32,093 nucleotides of DNA from an uncultured Clostridia bacterium (GCA_944376455.1 CALWCO010000017.1:1-32093); one strand, 5' to 3'; shown: positions 8,940 to 17,479, counted from the first letter of the stretch. A program made the numbers and translations. The notes: generated by a model from the letters alone, not told the origin.

Positions 8940-10175
8940 ATGAACGGGAGAACGACCTTCAAAGAATTTGCGGCGACGGAAGGCAATTCCGCCTGGGAAG
9001 CGCTCGTTGCCCGTCCGTCCGCGCTGTACAGCCGCGGGGACGACATCCGTTCGGCGTTTGCGCGCGATTACACGCGTATTCTCCATTCCCGCGCCTATCG
9101 GCGGCTCAAACACAAGACGCAGGTATTTTTCAACATCGACAACGATCACATCTGCACGCGCATGGAGCACGTGGCGCACGTCGAGTCGGTGAGCAATACC
9201 ATCGCCAGAAAGTTAGAACTCAACGACGAACTGACAAAAGCCATCGCTTTCGGTCACGATCTCGGGCATGCCCCTTTCGGACATCACGGAGAAAAAATTC
9301 TGGACGAATTGAGCCGCAAACATCTCGGGATCGCGTTCTGGCATGAGCGCAACGGGCTTCGGTTCGTCGATAAAGTGGAGTTGTTGGAGGACAATTACAA
9401 GATCGAGAAGAATCTCGATCTGACCTATGCCGTGCGCGACGGCATCGTTTCGCATTGCGGCGAGCTGGACGAAAACGGCCTTCGTCCGCGGGAAGAACTG
9501 ATTGATCTGGAGACCTTCCGGGAGGCGGGACAGTATCAGCCCGCCACATGGGAGGGGTGCGTGGTGAAGATCGCCGACAAGATCGCCTACATCGGCAGGG
9601 ACATCGAGGACGCGGCGAGTCTGGGATTTCTGGAAGAGGCGCAGCTGGAACAGTTGCGCAAAATGGCACAGGCGAACGACGAAAAGGTACTCAACACCAC
9701 GGTGATCATGCACAACATGATCATCGACATCTGTCAGAACAGCAACCCGACGGACGGCATCTGCCTGAGCCGGAAATACCTCGAACAGCTCAACGAAATC
9801 AAACGGTTCAATTACGAATATATCTATAAAAATCCCCGTTTTTCGGCCTTTCAGCACTATGCGCAGTTGGTACTCACGGAAATTTTCGACACCCTTTGGC
9901 GGTACCGCGGCGGCGACGTATGGCAGAAAATCGGGCGGGAGCGGAAGTACTATCCGACCCTGCTCTCCACCTTCTCGGAATGGCTGGCGAAATATTGCGA
10001 GACGGATTTCGTGCCCGACGGAGAACTGAAAGATCGGGCCGAGCGGTGCGATAACATCAAAATATACGGCAGATTGGAAAACGAACGGGTATATGCGCAG
10101 GCCGCGCTGGACTACATCGCGGGCATGACCGACCGCTTTGCCGTCAAAGTGTTTGAAGAACTGCTGACCTATTGA
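8940..10175 (+). CDS. Deoxyguanosinetriphosphate triphosphohydrolase-like protein
   Basis: 411 residues from ATG 8940, which follows GAAGGAGG (8922-8929); the in-frame ATG at 8874 has no ribosome site. It is an HD-superfamily metal hydrolase of the dGTPase family, which splits dNTPs into the deoxynucleoside and triphosphate and so affects dNTP pools. Visible metal-binding pattern: His in TRMEHVAHV (about residue 77), the His-Asp pair in AFGHDLGHAPFGHHGE (106-107), and a distal Asp in KIADKIAYIGRDIED. The SRAYRRLKHKTQVF segment is typical of the family. The length is normal for the short Gram-positive branch. Substrate preference cannot be read from sequence; related proteins are often annotated dGTPase-like. 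The next gene follows after 84 bases and probably shares its transcript. Confidence 0.92.
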   Translation: MNGRTTFKEFAATEGNSAWEALVARPSALYSRGDDIRSAFARDYTRILHSRAYRRLKHKTQVFFNIDNDHICTRMEHVAHVESVSNTIARKLELNDELTKAIAFGHDLGHAPFGHHGEKILDELSRKHLGIAFWHERNGLRFVDKVELLEDNYKIEKNLDLTYAVRDGIVSHCGELDENGLRPREELIDLETFREAGQYQPATWEGCVVKIADKIAYIGRDIEDAASLGFLEEAQLEQLRKMAQANDEKVLNTTVIMHNMIIDICQNSNPTDGICLSRKYLEQLNEIKRFNYEYIYKNPRFSAFQHYAQLVLTEIFDTLWRYRGGDVWQKIGRERKYYPTLLSTFSEWLAKYCETDFVPDGELKDRAERCDNIKIYGRLENERVYAQAALDYIAGMTDRFAVKVFEELLTY

Positions 10176-10259
10176 AAAGCTACGTTGAACGGGTCATTTG
10201 CCGCAGTCATGCCCGGGATGACGGCATTTTATGAATTGATTTTTCAAGGAGGCTTTGCC

Positions 10260-10913
10260 ATGAGGAAAGACGAACGGTATTTTCAAATGCCCGATGAAAT
10301 GCAATGCAATCGGGTGGAGGATATTCTGGACAAAGAAGAGAGCGTTCTCTTGCGCGTGAAGCCCAACCGCAAGGCGTACGTGCTCAATCACATTCTGAAA
10401 ATGATGCCCGTGGCGCTGCTTTGGGCGGCGTTCGACGGATTTTTCATCTTTATGCTCGTCTCGTCGGGCGCGTTTGCCGAGATGGGCATATTCAGCCTGT
10501 TCATCGTCGGGTTCTTTGCCCTGCATCTTGCGCCGCTTTGGATGTGGATCGCGAACATCGTGCGCGCCGTGGGCGAGTATAAGAACGTCGAATACGTCTT
10601 CACCGAAAAGCGCATCATTTTGCGCTCGGGGCTTGTCGGCATCGATTTCAAAAATATTTATTACAGCGACATAGAGGGGGTCAATCTCAAAGTCGGGATC
10701 ATTGACCGCCTTTGCCGCGTCGGCGACATCTACATTCAGGCGATGAAACAGAGCAGCGTGCTCTTCGACGTGGAAAATCCCTATGCGCTCCTCTCCGAAA
10801 TCCAGCGCATCGTGCACGACATCAAGACGGACATCCTCTTCCCCAACGACCTGCGCCCCGAAACCAACCGCGGGTTCCGCACCGGATATACCCCGCCCGG
10901 ACGGGAGGAGTGA
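10260..10913 (+). CDS. Membrane protein with bacterial PH domain (YdbS/bPH2-like)
   Basis: 217 residues. ATG 10260 follows AAGGAGG (10246-10252); the upstream in-frame extension has no comparable signal. A short cytoplasmic start with LDKEESVLLRVKPNRKAYVLN leads into two hydrophobic helices (about 45-70 and 75-100), followed by a bacterial PH domain starting NVEYVFTEKRIILRSGLVG and running through DIEGVNLKVGIIDRLCRVGDI. The C-terminal 30 residues are Pro- and Arg-rich and probably unstructured. Bacterial PH2 membrane proteins are common in Firmicutes but their ligand is usually unknown. Lies between the dGTPase-like gene and the ylxM promoter. Confidence 0.8.
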   Translation: MRKDERYFQMPDEMQCNRVEDILDKEESVLLRVKPNRKAYVLNHILKMMPVALLWAAFDGFFIFMLVSSGAFAEMGIFSLFIVGFFALHLAPLWMWIANIVRAVGEYKNVEYVFTEKRIILRSGLVGIDFKNIYYSDIEGVNLKVGIIDRLCRVGDIYIQAMKQSSVLFDVENPYALLSEIQRIVHDIKTDILFPNDLRPETNRGFRTGYTPPGREE

Positions 10914-10933
10914 ACGGCAGAATAAAAAATCAA

Positions 10934-10970
10934 GTCTGTCAAGTAAAAATGCTTGACAGACATTTTTATT
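10934..10970 (+). terminator. Intrinsic terminator overlapping the next promoter
   Basis: GTCTGTCAAG (10934-10943) and CTTGACAGAC (10952-10961) form a perfect 10-bp stem with an 8-base loop, followed by ATTTTTATT. The 3' arm contains the -35 box of the ylxM promoter. Confidence 0.7.
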
Positions 10971-10981
10971 TCTGATACAAT
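10953..10981 (+). promoter_or_regulatory. Promoter of the ylxM-ffh operon
   Basis: Consensus TTGACA (10953-10958), exact 17-base spacer, TACAAT (10976-10981), 28 bases before the ylxM start. Confidence 0.8.
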
Positions 10982-11008
10982 GTACGTCGGAAACGAGGAG
11001 AAACGGGT

Positions 11009-11434
11009 ATGCATCGCACGGTCATCAAGGCGGAAGAAATCGAAAATCTCATGCAAAAAGACGTGCGTTTTTTGCGGCTTTGGGACCTTTACGGCGGACT
11101 TCTGACCGACACCCAGCGCGAAATCACCAATCTCTATTTCAATTGCGATCTTTCCCCCGCGGAGATCGCCGAGGCAAAGGGGGTTTCCCGTCAGAGCGTT
11201 TCGGACTGCCTGCATAAGTGCAAGAGACTGCTCGAAGACACGGAGGAAAAACTGCATTTTTCCAAAGCGTTGGATGAAGTGAGTCTGGCTTATTCGCTCT
11301 ATATGACGCGCGTTAATCGCTGGGCGGCGGAACAAAAGGAAAAGCATCCCGCCTGGGCGGCGGAACTCGACGAGTTGCTCGCCCTGACGGGCGGGGAGGA
11401 AGAACTCGTTCAAATCGTTCAAATTGAGGAATAA
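11009..11434 (+). CDS. ylxM: YlxM/UPF0122 HTH protein, SRP-associated
   Basis: 141 residues, a usual length for this family. The first 70 residues hold a sigma-70 region-4-like helix-turn-helix: LTDTQREITNLYFNCDLSP, then AEIAEAKGVSRQSVSDCLHK. The rest is a helical tail. YlxM is the conserved gene upstream of ffh in Gram-positive bacteria; work in streptococci links it to the signal recognition particle, where it binds Ffh/scRNA and modulates GTPase activity. The gene ends 10 bases before ffh starts, and both are driven by the promoter at 10953. GAAACGAGGAGAAAC supplies the ribosome binding site. Confidence 0.93.
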   Translation: MHRTVIKAEEIENLMQKDVRFLRLWDLYGGLLTDTQREITNLYFNCDLSPAEIAEAKGVSRQSVSDCLHKCKRLLEDTEEKLHFSKALDEVSLAYSLYMTRVNRWAAEQKEKHPAWAAELDELLALTGGEEELVQIVQIEE

Positions 11435-11444
11435 GGGGGGCAAT

Positions 11445-12761
11445 ATGGCACTGTTCGGTTCTCTTTCCGAAAGACTCAATCATATATTTTCCAAACTGAC
11501 CAAGCGCGGCAAGCTGACCGAGCTGGAAATCAAGACGGCGATGCGCGAAGTGCGTGTCGCGCTTCTGGAAGCCGACGTCAACATCCGCGTGGCCAAGGAC
11601 TTCATCAATAAGGTGTCCGAGAAGGCGGTGGGGCAGGACATTCTGCAATCCCTCAATCCCTCTCAACAGGTCATCAAGATCGTCAACGAAGAGCTGATCG
11701 CCTTGATGGGCTCGACCAACGCCAAACTGGAAGTTAATCCCAAACCGCCCACGGTCATCATGATGTGCGGCCTGCAGGGCGCGGGCAAGACGACCCTTTG
11801 CGGCAAACTGGCCGTTCTTTTGAAAAAGCAGGGCAAGCGTCCCTTGCTCGTCGCGGGCGACATCTATCGTCCTGCCGCCATTCACCAGTTGCAGGTGGTA
11901 GGGTCGCAGGCGGGCGTCGAAGTGTTCGAGCGCGGCACGCAGGATCCCGTGAAGACGGCGAAAGAGAGTGTGGAGTATGCGCGCAAGATGGGGTATGACA
12001 CCGTCGTGTTCGATACGGCGGGACGCCTGCAGATCGACGAAACGCTCATGCGTGAGCTGGAGAACATTAAAAAGCAGATAGAGGTCACGGAGACCTTACT
12101 GGTCGTCGATGCCATGACGGGGCAAGAGGCCGTCAATGTGGCAAAGACCTTCAATGAACGGCTGGAGATCACGGGCGTGGTGCTCACCAAACTGGACGGC
12201 GACACGCGCGGCGGCGCCTGCCTCTCTGTCAAGGCGGTGACGGGCAAACCCATCAAATTCATCGGCGTGGGCGAAAAGCTGACCGATCTCGAACCTTTCT
12301 ATCCCGATCGCATGGCGTCGAGGATCTTGGGCATGGGTGACGTGCTTTCCTTGATCGAGAAGGCGCAACAGGCCATCACCGAGGCGGACGCCAAGAAGAT
12401 GGAGAAGAAACTCCGCGAAAATTCCTTCACGCTTTCGGACTATCTCGAACAGTTCGAGATGATGAAGAAAATGGGCGGCGTGGGTGCGCTCATGGGCATG
12501 CTTCCCGGCGCAAAGCTCAAGATCCGTGAAGAGGACATCGACGAAAAGAAAATCGAGCGCACGCGCGCGATCATTCTTTCGATGACCGAACAGGAGCGGG
12601 AAAACCCTTCGATCATCAACTCTTCCCGCAAACGCAGGATCGCCCTCGGCAGCGGCACGCAGATCCAGGACATCAACCAGCTTTTGCGGCAGTTCGATCA
12701 GACCAAACAGCTCATGAAACAGATGAAGGGCGGCAAAGGCAAGTTCCGCATGCCCTTCTGA
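11445..12761 (+). CDS. ffh: Signal recognition particle protein Ffh (SRP54)
   Basis: 438 residues from MALFGSLSERL; ATG 11445 follows AAGGGGGG. SRP54-type GTPase that binds SRP RNA and hydrophobic signal sequences on ribosomes and docks with FtsY at the membrane. Domains in order: helical N domain (1-85), G domain with P-loop GLQGAGKTT (about 107-115), the insertion box carrying RPAAIHQLQV, DTAGRLQ and TKLDGDTRGG, then the Met-rich M domain from about residue 300 containing GVGALMGMLPG and the RNA-binding stretch SSRKRRIALGSGTQIQDIN. It ends GGKGKFRMPF. All motifs are intact and length is typical. It lies directly after ylxM and upstream of rpsP, the classical Firmicutes order. Confidence 0.97.
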   Translation: MALFGSLSERLNHIFSKLTKRGKLTELEIKTAMREVRVALLEADVNIRVAKDFINKVSEKAVGQDILQSLNPSQQVIKIVNEELIALMGSTNAKLEVNPKPPTVIMMCGLQGAGKTTLCGKLAVLLKKQGKRPLLVAGDIYRPAAIHQLQVVGSQAGVEVFERGTQDPVKTAKESVEYARKMGYDTVVFDTAGRLQIDETLMRELENIKKQIEVTETLLVVDAMTGQEAVNVAKTFNERLEITGVVLTKLDGDTRGGACLSVKAVTGKPIKFIGVGEKLTDLEPFYPDRMASRILGMGDVLSLIEKAQQAITEADAKKMEKKLRENSFTLSDYLEQFEMMKKMGGVGALMGMLPGAKLKIREEDIDEKKIERTRAIILSMTEQERENPSIINSSRKRRIALGSGTQIQDINQLLRQFDQTKQLMKQMKGGKGKFRMPF

Positions 12762-12889
12762 AAAATATGTTTGATTCAGGCATGCCTACGATGAACGGGT
12801 AAAACGTTTCGTATAAAACGTGCGGTAAATTATCAATTAAAGTTATTAAATTTTTAATAAATTATATACAATTCCGGAGGTAAAAAATT

Positions 12890-13186
12890 ATGGCAGTAAA
12901 GATGAGACTGATGCGCATGGGCGACAAGAAAAATCCCATGTACCGCGTGGTCGTAGTGGACAGCCGCAAAGCGGCGACGGGCGAGTATATCGACTGTGTG
13001 GGTAAATATCATCCCACGTCCAACCCCGTCGTGCTGGAAATGGAGGCCGAAAAAGCCAAGGATTGGCTCTCCAAGGGCGTTCAGCCGACCGATACGGTCA
13101 AGAATCTTTTGGTCAAAGCGGGCGTCGTGGAGAAATCCGATAAACTCAGCCCGTCAAAAACCAAGGGCAAAAAGTCCAAGAAGTAA
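12890..13186 (+). CDS. rpsP: 30S ribosomal protein S16
   Basis: 98 residues starting MAVKMRLMRMGDKKNPMYRV, the hallmark S16 start, with VGKYHP and the ERAKDWLSKGVQPTDTV-type helix following. S16 binds 16S rRNA early in 30S assembly. The last 20 residues are Lys- and Ser-rich. CGGAGG (12875-12880) is the ribosome binding site. The 128-base gap after ffh is AT-rich with TATA-like words, so rpsP may have its own promoter, but I cannot fix the boxes. Confidence 0.97.
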   Translation: MAVKMRLMRMGDKKNPMYRVVVVDSRKAATGEYIDCVGKYHPTSNPVVLEMEAEKAKDWLSKGVQPTDTVKNLLVKAGVVEKSDKLSPSKTKGKKSKK

Positions 13187-13215
13187 GAAGTTGCAGACGA
13201 TAAGGGAGGCTTGAA

Positions 13216-13494
13216 ATGCTGGAACTCATCCAATACGTCGTCAATCAGTTTGCCGAGAAAAAGGACGAGGTGGAGATCCTGACGGAAGAGAAGGATCGCG
13301 CCATCGTTGTGACCATCGTGCTCGATCCCTCGGATATGGGCAAGGTCATCGGCAAACAGGGCAAGATCGCCAAGGCGTTGCGCACGCTCGTGCGCGCCGC
13401 GACGCCGCGCGACAGCAAGAAATACATCGTTGAAATTCAGGAACGCGGCGCCGACGCTCCCGTCACGGCGGAAGACGAAGAGTCGCAGGACTGA
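13216..13494 (+). CDS. khpA: KH-domain RNA-binding protein KhpA
   Basis: 92 residues. One KH fold with the conserved GKVIGKQGKIAKALRTLVRA segment containing the GxxG RNA-contact loop. KhpA (YlqC) pairs with KhpB/Jag in Gram-positive bacteria and binds many small RNAs and mRNAs, with effects on cell length and division in some species. The gene follows rpsP by 29 bases with its own GGGAGG site and ends at a strong terminator, so rpsP and khpA share a transcript. The acidic tail (AEDEESQD) extends beyond the KH fold. Confidence 0.93.
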   Translation: MLELIQYVVNQFAEKKDEVEILTEEKDRAIVVTIVLDPSDMGKVIGKQGKIAKALRTLVRAATPRDSKKYIVEIQERGADAPVTAEDEESQD

Positions 13495-13531
13495 AAAGAA
13501 TCGATCGGAAAGAAAATTTTTTGATTTTTAG

Positions 13532-13566
13532 ATATTCCGCGGCATACGTGCCGCGGAATATTTTTC
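13532..13566 (+). terminator. Terminator of the rpsP-khpA operon
   Basis: A 13-bp stem, ATATTCCGCGGCA (13532-13544) with TGCCGCGGAATAT (13549-13561), has a TACG loop and is followed by TTTTTC. The next 140 bases hold no supported gene. Confidence 0.9.
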
Positions 13567-13707
13567 GGCAAAGAAATCGAGTCGGACGCGTATTTTTGTG
13601 CCCAAGCGTACGGCGGGAAAGTCCCCAGGCGCATCGCGGGAAAGGTTTCAATCGCACCGCGGGGAAGTTCCGCGGGCTGAAGTTTTTTTGATTTTTCACC
13701 GAAAAGA

Positions 13708-13760
13708 ATGCGCCCATGCCCGAATATTCGGGCATGGGCGCATCTTTCTTTTTTAATTTT
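13708..13760. terminator. Bidirectional terminator between convergent operons
   Basis: A perfect 36-bp palindrome (13708-13743; arm ATGCGCCCATGCCCGAAT) has T-rich sequence on its right (CTTTCTTTTTT) and, read on the minus strand, TCTTTTCGG. It lies between khpA (plus) and the SGNH lipoprotein (minus) and probably ends the minus-strand transcript. Confidence 0.75.
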
Positions 13761-13862
13761 CGTCGGCGTTGCTTGTCTTGCCGGTGCTCAAGAGGGCGCG
13801 TCGACCGCTCGCCCGTTACCTTTCCGGGCGAAAGCCGAGAGAGGTTGGTTTTCGGAACCGAT

Positions 13863-14792
13863 TCAGAACGCTTCCAGGTTGATCATGAGATAGTTTTCAA
13901 AATAAGGCATCCACCACTGCAGATATCCCGCGCGCTTGGGATGGATGGCATCGCTCATGCACCATTCGTAATAGTCGTCGGAAGCGGCGGCGTTGAACGC
14001 TTCGTCGTTGTACATATCGATGATGCCGACTTCATAGCCGTACCAGGAATTCCACTTATCGGCAACTTTCTGCACTTCCGCAACGAGTTTTCCGTAGTTC
14101 GATCCCTTGGGATTGGTATTTTTGCGCGTGCCCTCGTCTCCGAAATAGGCCCCCGAATAGAAGTATACGGGGCAATCCCACGTTTCGGTGACATAGGCGA
14201 TGATGTATTCCACGCCGCCGAGCGTCGTGCCGCGGTCAAAATCGTCTTTATCGAGCAGATCGTTGGCGGAAACGCTGCCCCATTTTTCCAGCCTTGCGTT
14301 CGTCGCGTCGTTGGTGGAGATCTGACAGATGAACGCGTCCACGTGTTCGGTTTTGTCGAAGACCGTGCTTTCGGTCAGGCGTCTGGTATAGGACCTTGCG
14401 CCGGAGTCGCCCGTGCCGCCGTCGTCATAGATGGTCGTGCCCGAAACGGCGTCCTTTTTCACGGTACAGCCCGTTTTTGCAGCGAGGAAATCGGCCATAC
14501 TGTCGCCTTGTGCCGCGGAACCGTAAGTGACCGACGAGCCGAGCCAATAGACGGTCTTGTCGCGCAGGGGGTGATCGGCTTCGGTCTGCACGTTCTCGGG
14601 TGCGAACTGTTCGTCGTTGGGGTCGACGGTGCCGATGAGGCTCTCGTCGACGGCATAATCGACGGCGGGAGGGGTCTTTCCGCCTCCGGAAGAATCTTCG
14701 GACGGATTGGGGTCACAGGCGCAGAGCACGGCGGTTGCACCGAAAAGCAAAAGACAGGCCAGCACCAGGCCGCTTTTTTTGAAACTATTCAT
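13863..14792 (-). CDS. SGNH/GDSL-family hydrolase lipoprotein
   Basis: 309 residues. The N-terminus is a lipoprotein signal peptide with hydrophobic core VLACLLLFGATAV and lipobox Leu-Cys-Ala-Cys (acylated Cys26), followed by a disordered Ser/Gly/Pro linker. The body has the SGNH hydrolase blocks: WLGSSVTYGSA with nucleophile Ser87, DAVSGTTI (block II), QISTND with Asn161 (block III) and SDAIHPKRAGY with Asp281 and His284 (block V). Such enzymes are esterases or acetylhydrolases acting on polysaccharide or lipid esters; the substrate here is unknown. It is probably tethered to the outer face of the membrane. AGGAGG precedes the start, the promoter is at 14852-14880 and the terminator at 13708. 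Confidence 0.88.
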   Translation of the reverse strand: MNSFKKSGLVLACLLLFGATAVLCACDPNPSEDSSGGGKTPPAVDYAVDESLIGTVDPNDEQFAPENVQTEADHPLRDKTVYWLGSSVTYGSAAQGDSMADFLAAKTGCTVKKDAVSGTTIYDDGGTGDSGARSYTRRLTESTVFDKTEHVDAFICQISTNDATNARLEKWGSVSANDLLDKDDFDRGTTLGGVEYIIAYVTETWDCPVYFYSGAYFGDEGTRKNTNPKGSNYGKLVAEVQKVADKWNSWYGYEVGIIDMYNDEAFNAAASDDYYEWCMSDAIHPKRAGYLQWWMPYFENYLMINLEAF

Positions 14793-14851
14793 ACGTTTCC
14801 TCCTTATTATTTCGGATGCCCGACAAAACGGAAATCCGTATCGGTGATTTT

Positions 14852-14880
14852 ATTTTATCATATTGTCAGATTTTTGTCAA
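14852..14880 (-). promoter_or_regulatory. Promoter of the SGNH lipoprotein
   Basis: On the minus strand TTGACA (14880-14875), a 17-base spacer and TAAAAT (14857-14852), about 60 bases before the start codon. Confidence 0.8.
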
Positions 14881-15005
14881 TATATCCCCCAAATTTTACA
14901 CCCGAAAGACAGAGGGCGGAAAGAAAAAACGCGCGGACGAGAACATGCTTCGGAACTTCGGGCGTATGGGACTTTTTCGGAAAAGCGCGGGAATGCCGTT
15001 TGCGG

Positions 15006-15182
15006 TCAGGAAAGGGTGGCGGGATCAAGCGTAACAGAAAACGGGATCTCCGGCAGGTCGACGCCGGGGTTTTTGTCTTTTCCCGACGAGTTGTCGTTAT
15101 TTTCGCAAGCGCCCAACGCGGCGCAAACGCCGATGAGCAAAAGACAGAGTGTCAGTGCGGCAATTTTTTTTAATTTTTTCAT
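15006..15182 (-). CDS. Very short lipoprotein, possibly truncated
   Basis: 58 residues from MKKLKKIAALTLCLLLIG, a clear lipoprotein signal peptide with lipobox Leu-Gly-Ala-Cys, followed by an Asn/Ser/Asp linker and only about 20 further residues ending FSVTLDPATLS. AGGAAGG precedes the ATG and a consensus promoter lies at 15258-15286. The mature part is too short for a folded domain, so this may be the surviving front of a longer lipoprotein cut by a stop codon. Signal peptide and linker closely resemble those of the SGNH lipoprotein next door, suggesting duplication or a shared origin. Confidence 0.65.
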   Translation of the reverse strand: MKKLKKIAALTLCLLLIGVCAALGACENNDNSSGKDKNPGVDLPEIPFSVTLDPATLS

Positions 15183-17056
15183 AGACCTTCCTCTGAAAAT
15201 TTGATCGTAAAGTCCGAGGACGGAAAGGGTTTCGGATTTTCTGTCCCGGATGTATAAATGATAGCATCCGTTGAAAAATTTGTCAAGCGGGAAGCAAAAA
15301 GAAAAGAGGCAAACCAATTTGCCTCTTTGTGTGCGAGGTCGGAACAAAGCCGACAACCAATCGGGAGATCGGATTCGCCGCCTTGCATATAAAATACTCG
15401 ATAATCGGAAAAAGTCAAGTGAAAATTGAAAAAACAGAGGGGAAGCTGATCGTCGGGGAAATTCGGACGTTGGGCGAAAGAGAAAATCGGCGGCGGGCGG
15501 ACAAAAAATTGTCCGCCCGCCGCCGAAAAATATGGAGCCCCAAAGAAAAATTTGTACGAACCGAGGGTAAAAGAAGAAGAGGCGTTTTCAGCCTCTTCTA
15601 TTTCTTTCTCTACTTCTTCAATATATGACTTTGTGAGTTTTGCAGGTACGACGTCTTCTTGGAAGTTGTATGTAATGACGAGCCTGTTGCCATACCAGAT
15701 TATTTTGCGGATAAATGTGTTTACGAGCAACTTCCGTACTTTGATGTCGTCAGGATCCTCAAATACTTTGGAGAGTAAAAATTTTTCGACTTCTTCAACG
15801 GTCAGATGCGCATAAGTTTTTTGCATGGCTTGATTGATTTCGATTTCATAGCGGTTGATTTGATTTTGCAGATCCATCAATCTGTCCTTTGTAAGATCCA
15901 TGATAATGCCCTGTTCGATCGCTTTTATGATATTATCGGCAGCGCGTTTTGCATCCTCGCGCTGTTTCATGAGGATTTGAAGTCCGGAATCATCCCGGAT
16001 CATCTTCTCATGAACCTTGACAATTGTCTCCGCAATTTTTGTGATGATGCTGTTCCTGCGCAGCATTGTCATTGTTGCTTGGATCACGTAATCTTCCAAG
16101 ATTTGCTTTTTGACAGGTTTACATGAGCAGGTGCAGCGTTTGCGTGAAAGGCAGATATAATAGTGGTGTGTTTCTCCGGTGTGCGACGTCCCGCTTGTCC
16201 CTCCCATGCGATGCTTACAGGTGCCGCAAAATAGTTTTCCTGAAAGAATGTAGTTAAAGATGTCCTTCTTTCTGCTTGGAGATAACTTGTTCTCTTGATT
16301 GATGGCATCCACTTGCAGCCATATCTCCTTTGAAATGATCGGCGGATAAATATTGTTGTACATTTCACCTTTATGAATGACGGTTCCTGTATAACGCGGA
16401 TTATGCAGAATGGCGTAAACGAATTTCTGATCAAGCGGCTTGCCGTTCTTTCGACGGAGGTCGCGAGCTTTTAATTCGTCTGCAATCGCATTTGCCTTGA
16501 AACCCTGTGCGTATTTTAGAAATATTTCCCGCACGGCTTCGGCTTCCGCTTCATCGATGATATATTTTTTATTAGCGACATGATAGCCGTACAATAATTT
16601 CCCTCCTGTGGAATTTCCCTTGATCCAGCTTTCACGAAGGCCGCGATTGACCTTTTGCCGCAGATCTTCCGAATAGTACTCATTGAAGCCCTCGATGACC
16701 GCCTGAAAGAGCTTTCCCTCTGGCGTGTCGGGAATATTCTCCATCGCCGATACCAAACTCACTCCGTTATCGGAGAGTTTTTTGCGGTTGATGACCGACT
16801 CATACATATTACGGGCGAATCTGTCTAATTTGTAAACGATGACCACGCTCCATTGCCGTCGCTTGCTGTCTGCAAGCATTTGTTGGAATGCCGCTCGATT
16901 GTCGTTTGTTCCCGTGGTGGCACGGTCGATATATTCGTCCACCACAAGAAGATCGTTCTTTTCCGCATACTCTTTGCAGACATGGAGCTGACCTTCTATC
17001 GATTGCTCCGTCTGCGCATCGCAAGAGTAACGGGCGTAAATGACTGCTGTTTTCAA
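15179..17056 (-). CDS. Large serine recombinase (integrase) with run-on C-terminus
   Basis: TTG start at 17056 preceded by AGGAGG. Residues 1-140 are the resolvase catalytic domain with Ser11 in IYARYSCDAQTEQSIEGQ and the VYKLDRFARN helix. The recombinase domain follows (about 160-270, with GKPLDQKFVYAILHNPRYTG), then a zinc ribbon (FCGTC and CLSRKRCTCSC), a coiled coil and a conserved end near SYIEEVEKEIEEAE (about 485-498). The family normally stops soon after. Here the frame continues for about 120 low-complexity residues, straight through the hairpin at 15487 and a promoter, to a TGA overlapping the next gene's ATG. I infer that the 3' end of the gene crosses the attachment site into host DNA. 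It catalyses site-specific insertion and excision of a mobile element. Confidence 0.88.
   Translation of the reverse strand: MKTAVIYARYSCDAQTEQSIEGQLHVCKEYAEKNDLLVVDEYIDRATTGTNDNRAAFQQMLADSKRRQWSVVIVYKLDRFARNMYESVINRKKLSDNGVSLVSAMENIPDTPEGKLFQAVIEGFNEYYSEDLRQKVNRGLRESWIKGNSTGGKLLYGYHVANKKYIIDEAEAEAVREIFLKYAQGFKANAIADELKARDLRRKNGKPLDQKFVYAILHNPRYTGTVIHKGEMYNNIYPPIISKEIWLQVDAINQENKLSPSRKKDIFNYILSGKLFCGTCKHRMGGTSGTSHTGETHHYYICLSRKRCTCSCKPVKKQILEDYVIQATMTMLRRNSIITKIAETIVKVHEKMIRDDSGLQILMKQREDAKRAADNIIKAIEQGIIMDLTKDRLMDLQNQINRYEIEINQAMQKTYAHLTVEEVEKFLLSKVFEDPDDIKVRKLLVNTFIRKIIWYGNRLVITYNFQEDVVPAKLTKSYIEEVEKEIEEAENASSSFTLGSYKFFFGAPYFSAAGGQFFVRPPPIFSFAQRPNFPDDQLPLCFFNFHLTFSDYRVFYMQGGESDLPIGCRLCSDLAHKEANWFASFLFASRLTNFSTDAIIYTSGTENPKPFPSSDFTIKFSEEGL
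15258..15286 (-). promoter_or_regulatory. Promoter of the short lipoprotein
   Basis: Minus strand TTGACA (15286-15281), a 17-base spacer, TATCAT (15263-15258). It lies inside the run-on 3' part of the serine recombinase frame. Confidence 0.75.
15487..15526 (-). terminator. Strong hairpin, terminator on the minus strand
   Basis: An 18-bp perfect stem (15487-15504 with 15509-15526, arm TCGGCGGCGGGCGGACAA) has a four-base loop. Read on the minus strand it is followed by TTTTCTCTTT. It would stop transcripts of the recombinase gene even though the reading frame continues through it. Confidence 0.75.
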
Positions 17057-17071
17057 AATTGATACCTCCTA

Positions 17072-17450
17072 AAATTTTTGTTTCCATGATACACCTTTAC
17101 GGCAGGGAATAACAGGCACGGCGGGCGTACAATACCCATACGGTTTCCCAATCAGCCGCAGAAAAACCGTAGCAAAAGCGGTACATTTTCGGTACACTTC
17201 CGTACCTTTCGGCACAACCGAAACAGGGGAGCAAGGCGCAGGCTGTCAAAGGTCTGCCCGCACGGGGACGCGCAGGAATTTTGTGAAAGTAAGTGTTTTT
17301 CTTCTCCTTAAAAATTGCTGCGCGCCTTTGACGGACAATGCCGCTCTCCCACCATTTACAAGCCGAAAGGTACGGTAAAACCCACCTTTACTATCCCGAA
17401 ACTATACCTTTTGTATCGGTTTTGTAACGGTTTACTCCCCGTAGATTTAG
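17072..17450. other. Non-coding region upstream of the recombinase
   Basis: No supported gene. It contains several CGGTAC/GTACC words in inverted arrangement between about 17185 and 17210, a plausible recombinase-binding (attP-like) region next to the integrase gene, but this is not demonstrated. Confidence 0.35.
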
Positions 17451-17479
17451 TTGTAAAACGCGGGCGGATGATGTAAAAT
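17451..17479 (+). promoter_or_regulatory. Promoter of the leader peptide
   Basis: TTGTAA (17451-17456), 17-base spacer, TAAAAT (17474-17479), with an AGAGGAG word shortly after. Confidence 0.6.

Noticed and set aside
13716-15173. A long plus-strand frame opposite the lipoprotein genes
   Set aside because: It begins inside a terminator palindrome and is antisense to clear SGNH motifs and signal peptides with promoters on the minus strand.
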